Assembly: GCA_000171875.1 (NCBI GenBank)
Contig: ABHI01000003.1
Location: forward strand, 186,001 to 250,000
Length of the DNA stretch: 64,000 nt
From: Flavobacteriales bacterium ALC-1
Lineage (GTDB): Bacteria; Bacteroidota; Bacteroidia; Flavobacteriales; Flavobacteriaceae
Direction: 5' to 3'
Shown one piece after another: positions 60,523-64,000 of the stretch. Both the position numbers and the translations under genes were made by a program. The notes beneath the pieces were generated by a model. That model saw only the letters and a list, made by a program, of their open reading frames with translations, did not search any database and was not told the origin of the DNA. Every line of letters starts with the position of its first letter. Position 1 is the stretch's first letter.

Positions 60523-61827
60523 TTAATTAAGTGCGTATTTGTAAGTTTTTAAACAGCGCTCTCTAGCTTCTTTATGATCTACGATTGGTTGTGGATAGGT
60601 TAATTCTTGAAAATCTGGAACCCATTTTTTTATGTATTCTAAATTTTTATCAAACTTTAGAATTTGAGAGGTTGGATTGAAAATTCTAAAATAAGGTGCT
60701 GCATCTACACCAGAACCTGCAACCCATTGCCAATTACCAATATTACTAGACATATCGTAATCATGAAGTTTCTCAGCGAAATAGGCTTCTCCCCATCTCC
60801 AATCAATGAGCAAATGCTTGCATAAAAAGCTACCAACTAACATACGCACACGATTATGCATAAAACCAGTTTCGTTTAATTGTCGCATACCAGCATCAAC
60901 AAAAGGGTAACCTGTTTTACCTTCACACCAAGCTTTAAATTCACCTTCATTATTTCTCCATTCTATGCGATCATATTTAGGTTTAAAAGCATCTTTTGCT
61001 GTATGCGGAAAATGCCAAAGAATTTGCATAAAAAATTCGCGCCAAATCAGCTCGTGCAAAAATATCTCATTGGTTTCTGTAATTGCTTTTTTTACCATTT
61101 TACGTATGCTAACAGTTCCGAAACGTAAATGAGGTCCTAAACGCGATGTGGAATTTTGAGCTGGGAAGTTCCTAGTTGCTTCGTAGTTTTGGATTAATTT
61201 AGATGAAACCTCATAAGGTGGAATAAGTTGGTTAGAGGTTTCAAACCCTATGTCTGATAAACTTAAATTTGGCAAATTAATCTCTTGAAAAATGTTTTTG
61301 AAATACGCTTTGGTTTTATAGATTTTAAAATCTAAAGTTTTAAATTTCTCTTTCCAAGAACGCATATAAGGCGTGTATACTTTATATGGGGCACCATCTT
61401 TTTTTACAATCTCATTTTTTTCAAAAACGACTTGGTCTTTGTAGGTTTTAAATTCAATATTATGTTCAGCTAATACTGATTTTACTTCAGTATCACGTTC
61501 TTTAGCGTAAGGTTCGTAATCATGGTTTGTATAAACTGAATTAATATTGTAATCTTTAATTAATTGAGTGTAAACTTCTTTTGGCTTGCCGTAATGCATT
61601 GCTATACTACTTCTATAATTGTCTTGAAGTGTTTGACGTATATTTTGAAGTGTCTCATGTATAAACGTTATACGTGCATCATCTTTAGGAAGTTTGCTTA
61701 GTATTTCTGAATCGAAAATAAAAATTGGTAATACAGGATGATTTCCTTTTAAAGCTTCATAAAAGCCTACATTATCATCTAGTCTTAAATCTCTTCTAAA
61801 CCAGAATATGTTTACCGTTTTAGTCAT
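60523..61827 (-). CDS. Cryptochrome/DNA photolyase-family protein
   Basis: 434 residues from the ATG at 61827 (MTKTVNIFWFRRDLRLDDNVGFYEAL), the usual start; in-frame codons upstream lie in the previous gene. It has an N-terminal Rossmann antenna domain, then the FAD-binding helical domain with ELIWREFFMQILWHFP, TGYPFVDAGMRQL, MHNRVRMLVGSFL and DYDMSSNIGNWQWVAGSG. It probably repairs cyclobutane pyrimidine dimers using blue light (class I type), although a signalling cryptochrome cannot be excluded. It overlaps the preceding SRPBCC gene by eight bases and is the last gene of its operon. Confidence 0.93.
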   Translation of the reverse strand: MTKTVNIFWFRRDLRLDDNVGFYEALKGNHPVLPIFIFDSEILSKLPKDDARITFIHETLQNIRQTLQDNYRSSIAMHYGKPKEVYTQLIKDYNINSVYTNHDYEPYAKERDTEVKSVLAEHNIEFKTYKDQVVFEKNEIVKKDGAPYKVYTPYMRSWKEKFKTLDFKIYKTKAYFKNIFQEINLPNLSLSDIGFETSNQLIPPYEVSSKLIQNYEATRNFPAQNSTSRLGPHLRFGTVSIRKMVKKAITETNEIFLHELIWREFFMQILWHFPHTAKDAFKPKYDRIEWRNNEGEFKAWCEGKTGYPFVDAGMRQLNETGFMHNRVRMLVGSFLCKHLLIDWRWGEAYFAEKLHDYDMSSNIGNWQWVAGSGVDAAPYFRIFNPTSQILKFDKNLEYIKKWVPDFQELTYPQPIVDHKEARERCLKTYKYALN

Positions 61828-62290
61828 TCTTATATTTTCCGAATAGTTCTTCGAGCTTTTTAGTTCTGTAATTAAAGATTTCTTCAAGTTTTGGTTTCAC
61901 TAAAATAGGATGTACAAGTTGGCCTAAAACTCCCATCGGAATTTTATAATCGATAATATCCTCCATTTCTACACCACCTTCAATTTCGTTAATAAAATGC
62001 TTGTGATGCCATAACGCATAAGGACCAAAGCGTTGTTCGTCTACAAAATACTCTTTGTCTTTTACATGCGTAATTTCTGTTACCCATTTTGTTTTAATAC
62101 CCAAAACAGGTGTAACAATATATTGAATGATTTGTCCAGGAAACATAGGTTTTTCTGCACCAGAAAGAATATTAAAACCCATGTAATCTGGTGTAATAGT
62201 CTTTAGGTTTTTAGGACTCGATAAGAACTCCCAAGCTTCCTCTACTGATATTGGTAAACTCTGCTTTTTGTGTAGTGTATATATTTTCAT
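61820..62290 (-). CDS. SRPBCC-family protein
   Basis: 156 residues of the helix-grip fold: KKQSLPISVEEAWEFLSSPKNLKTITPDYMGF at the start, then KTKWVTEITHVKDKEYFVDEQRFGPYALWHHKH. The PYALWHHKHF block is common in SRPBCC proteins found beside photolyases in Bacteroidota. It may bind a hydrophobic ligand or pigment; that is inference from family. It lies 33 bp after tspO and overlaps the photolyase start. Confidence 0.82.
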   Translation of the reverse strand: MKIYTLHKKQSLPISVEEAWEFLSSPKNLKTITPDYMGFNILSGAEKPMFPGQIIQYIVTPVLGIKTKWVTEITHVKDKEYFVDEQRFGPYALWHHKHFINEIEGGVEMEDIIDYKIPMGVLGQLVHPILVKPKLEEIFNYRTKKLEELFGKYKND

Positions 62291-62323
62291 TTACTTTTTT
62301 TTGGTAGCTGAGCGTAGTTGAAG

Positions 62324-62788
62324 CTAATTATTAAAAACGATATAACCATTAAGTGATGTCGCTATACACAGCCAAATAATATATGGTAGTAATAAATACT
62401 TCATTTTACTTAATTTTTCATCTCCAAAACTTATAAAGAAATATAGAATAATTAAGGTTAAACCAATTATAGTAACAAGTGCAACATTGGTTAGGTGTTG
62501 ATTGAAGAAGATGTAGTTCCAACTGATGTTAAGTAGCACAGAAATGCTATAAATAGTAATCACATATTTCGATTTTCTAATTGAAAATAAATAGCTTAAA
62601 TAAATAGAAAAGCAAATCATTATAAGTGTCCAGGCAGCTCCAAAAACCCAACCTGGGGGTGTCCATGGTGCTTGGTTAAGGCTTGTGTACCATGTAGAAG
62701 TTGGTCCATCATTCATTAAGTAACTACCTAATGCTAGTCCACCAAAATTGATTACTAAAAATAGTATGAGTAGATAAACTTTTTTCAA
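62324..62788 (-). CDS. tspO: TspO/MBR-family membrane protein
   Basis: 154 residues with five membrane helices. The TspO signature appears as LNQAPWTPPGWVFGAAWTLI in helix 1-2 and WNYIFFN in the middle. TspO proteins bind porphyrins and sterol-like ligands and take part in photooxidative stress in bacteria. One base separates it from the small gene before it. Its membership in a photolyase operon supports a light-stress role. Confidence 0.92.
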   Translation of the reverse strand: MKKVYLLILFLVINFGGLALGSYLMNDGPTSTWYTSLNQAPWTPPGWVFGAAWTLIMICFSIYLSYLFSIRKSKYVITIYSISVLLNISWNYIFFNQHLTNVALVTIIGLTLIILYFFISFGDEKLSKMKYLLLPYIIWLCIATSLNGYIVFNN

Positions 62789-62789
62789 A

Positions 62790-62960
62790 CTAGTTTTGTT
62801 TTAAAATATCTATTTGTTCAATGATTTTTTGTGCTTCAGCATACTTTTTATCACTCTCAGCTCTGTTAGTTGTTGACAATTTATGCCAATCTGCCATAAG
62901 CTTTTCATATTTGTATTGAAGCTTATCTAATTCTGAAGTCTTTTTGAATAACCCAAACAT
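62790..62960 (-). CDS. Small Lacal_2735-like flavobacterial protein
   Basis: A 56-residue protein, MFGLFKKTSELDKLQYKYE at the start and AQKIIEQIDILKQN at the end, rich in charged residues and likely helical throughout. The MFGLFKK start, the LMADWHKLSTTNRAESDKKY middle and the length agree with the small flavobacterial family annotated as Lacal_2735, as I recall it; the function is unknown. Start and stop fit exactly between GPx (three bases) and tspO (one base), which supports it as a real gene. Confidence 0.8.
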   Translation of the reverse strand: MFGLFKKTSELDKLQYKYEKLMADWHKLSTTNRAESDKKYAEAQKIIEQIDILKQN

Positions 62961-62963
62961 ATT

Positions 62964-63506
62964 TTAATTATTTAAGTATTTAGTGATTCTCGAATTCAAT
63001 GGCTTAGTGATAGAGTAGAAGTAGTCTAAGAACTCACCTTTTTCATCTACTAAATACTTCTGAAAATTCCACTTTACAGCAGAATTCTGATTACCATTAA
63101 TTGCTTTTTTTGTCAACCATTCATATAAAGGATGTTGATTACTACCTTTTACATCTATTTTTTCGGTAATTAAGAAGGTTACTCCGTAGTTAATCTCACA
63201 AAACTCTTTAATGTCATTTGAGTCACCAGGTTCTTGTTTTCCGAATTGATTACATGGAATACCTATAACTATTAATTTGTCTTGGTATGTGTCATATAAT
63301 TGTTGCAATTCTCTATACTGAGGTGTAAATCCGCACTTAGAAGCCACATTGACAAATAAGATTTTTTTTCCTATAAAAGCTGACAAATCAATTGGTTTAC
63401 CTTGGAGGCTATTAATTTCAATATTATATATTGATTGTAATGCTTTTTGAGATATAGATTTATCTGTTGTACTCAAGGTGCCAACAAAAGCTTTTAATGG
63501 ATTCAT
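62964..63506 (-). CDS. Glutathione peroxidase-family thiol peroxidase
   Basis: 180 residues of the thioredoxin fold. The peroxidatic residue is Cys58 in NVASKCGFTPQY (cysteine, not selenocysteine). CNQFGKQEPG holds the conserved Gln, and VKWNFQKYLVD the Trp and Asn of the catalytic tetrad. Bacterial members usually take electrons from thioredoxin. The extra 20 or so N-terminal residues lack a clear signal peptide. It lies three bases after an SDR gene in the light/oxidative-stress operon. Confidence 0.93.
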   Translation of the reverse strand: MNPLKAFVGTLSTTDKSISQKALQSIYNIEINSLQGKPIDLSAFIGKKILFVNVASKCGFTPQYRELQQLYDTYQDKLIVIGIPCNQFGKQEPGDSNDIKEFCEINYGVTFLITEKIDVKGSNQHPLYEWLTKKAINGNQNSAVKWNFQKYLVDEKGEFLDYFYSITKPLNSRITKYLNN

Positions 63507-63509
63507 AAA

Positions 63510-64000
63510 TTACATTTTGAAGCTTATAATACCACAATCCATTTCAAAAATTTTTCCTGATAATGAAGCTGCTTTATTAGAGAGTAAAAAACCCGCCATA
63601 TCAGCAACCTCCTGTGGTTGTAAATATTTTTTTAGAGGATGACGTTCGTTCATATTATCAACCATCCTTTCATTGCGTAATAGTTTTGATGCTAACTCTG
63701 TGTCTGTTACTGTTGGTGCTATAGCATTAACTCTAATAGTTGGTGCTAATTCAGCACCAAGAGATTTTGTTAATCCTTCTACTGCAGATTTAGATGCAGC
63801 AACACTTGCATGAAATGGCATCCCTAATTTAGTAGCTACTGTACTAAATAAGATAACAGAGGGGTTTTTACCATTTTTTAACGCAGGTAAATATTTTTGC
63901 ACAGCTTTAACAGCACCAAGGACATTGATTTCAAAATCATTCTTAAAATCATCAATACTCAACCTGTTAATGGGTTTTAAATTGATGCTTCCAGGACAGT
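63510..64000 (-). CDS. SDR-family oxidoreductase, 5' end cut by window edge
   Basis: The frame remains open to the right edge (upstream residues read INLKPINRLSIDDF), so the cofactor-binding N-terminus is outside. The visible part has FEINVLGAVKAVQKYLPAL, ILFSTVATKLGMPFHASVAASKSAVEGL with a Ser/Lys active-site region, and RVNAIAPTVTDTELASKLL. The usual YxxxK tyrosine position reads H-A-S-V-A-A-S-K, so the catalytic Tyr appears to be missing; this may be a non-reductase member. It is the first visible gene of the operon running to the photolyase. Confidence 0.82.
   Translation of the reverse strand, partial: CPGSINLKPINRLSIDDFKNDFEINVLGAVKAVQKYLPALKNGKNPSVILFSTVATKLGMPFHASVAASKSAVEGLTKSLGAELAPTIRVNAIAPTVTDTELASKLLRNERMVDNMNERHPLKKYLQPQEVADMAGFLLSNKAASLSGKIFEMDCGIISFKM

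Noticed and set aside
61828..61887. 20-residue N-terminal extension of the photolyase
   Set aside because: It overlaps the SRPBCC coding sequence, and the photolyase family begins just before FWFRRDLRL.

Overview
The window comes from a marine flavobacterium (Bacteroidota, family Flavobacteriaceae). The evidence is low G+C DNA, SusC/SusD pairs, C-terminal type IX secretion (T9SS) sorting domains, promoters of the Bacteroidota form TTTG-N19-TAnnTTTG, and small families typical of this group (DUF4290, a Lacal_2735-like protein, a START-like protein). The genus cannot be fixed from the sequence; Lacinutrix, Olleya, Winogradskyella and their relatives fit.

Layout. (1) 1-13763, chromosomal background: the end of a MacA-type adaptor with its FtsX permease and ATPase, a P1B-type metal ATPase, a CDP-alcohol phosphatidyltransferase with a metallophosphoesterase, several small enzymes or lipoproteins, a DUF4010 membrane protein, an MlaEFD lipid-transport operon, a small HMA protein and a D-lactate dehydrogenase-type enzyme. 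(2) About 14100-50158, a large alginate utilization locus: four PL7 lyases, two PL6 lyases, one PL17 oligoalginate lyase, an unclassified jelly-roll candidate, KdgF, two SusC/SusD pairs, a PKD lipoprotein, a GntR/FadR-type regulator, a hexuronate-type MFS transporter, two SDR reductases, two KDG-kinase-like proteins, KDPG aldolase and two LacI-type genes, one of them shortened. (3) A DMT transporter and an intact tRNA-Met at 51325-51398. (4) 51529-64000, background again: START-like protein, aminotransferase IV, YqgE, HU, fmt, recQ, DUF493, DUF4290, murA, and a minus-strand operon with photolyase, TspO and glutathione peroxidase.

How the genes work together: secreted and lipid-anchored lyases cut alginate. 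SusCD pairs import oligomers, and PL17 and exolytic enzymes release unsaturated uronate. KdgF opens it to DEH, the MFS carrier moves it into the cytoplasm, an SDR reduces it to KDG, KdgK phosphorylates it, and Eda yields pyruvate and glyceraldehyde-3-phosphate. Four promoters (at 14138, 25748, 31199 and 36080) carry the same operator, paired TGGTnnACCA boxes spaced 13 bp and fixed in phase on the -7 element. The GntR-type protein at 42803 is the natural candidate to bind it. A perfect 28-bp palindrome in the lacI promoter, with a weaker copy before kdgK, marks a second regulatory circuit.

Most notable: an 85-bp direct repeat made of the 3' half of tRNA-Met plus its terminator lies at 13844-13928 and again at the intact tRNA (51283-51367). 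It brackets the alginate locus exactly and suggests island insertion at tRNA-Met. Inside the locus sit a gluconokinase/6-phosphogluconate dehydrogenase fusion and, next to it, an Nramp homologue lacking both metal-binding motifs. Both are unexpected in alginate catabolism.
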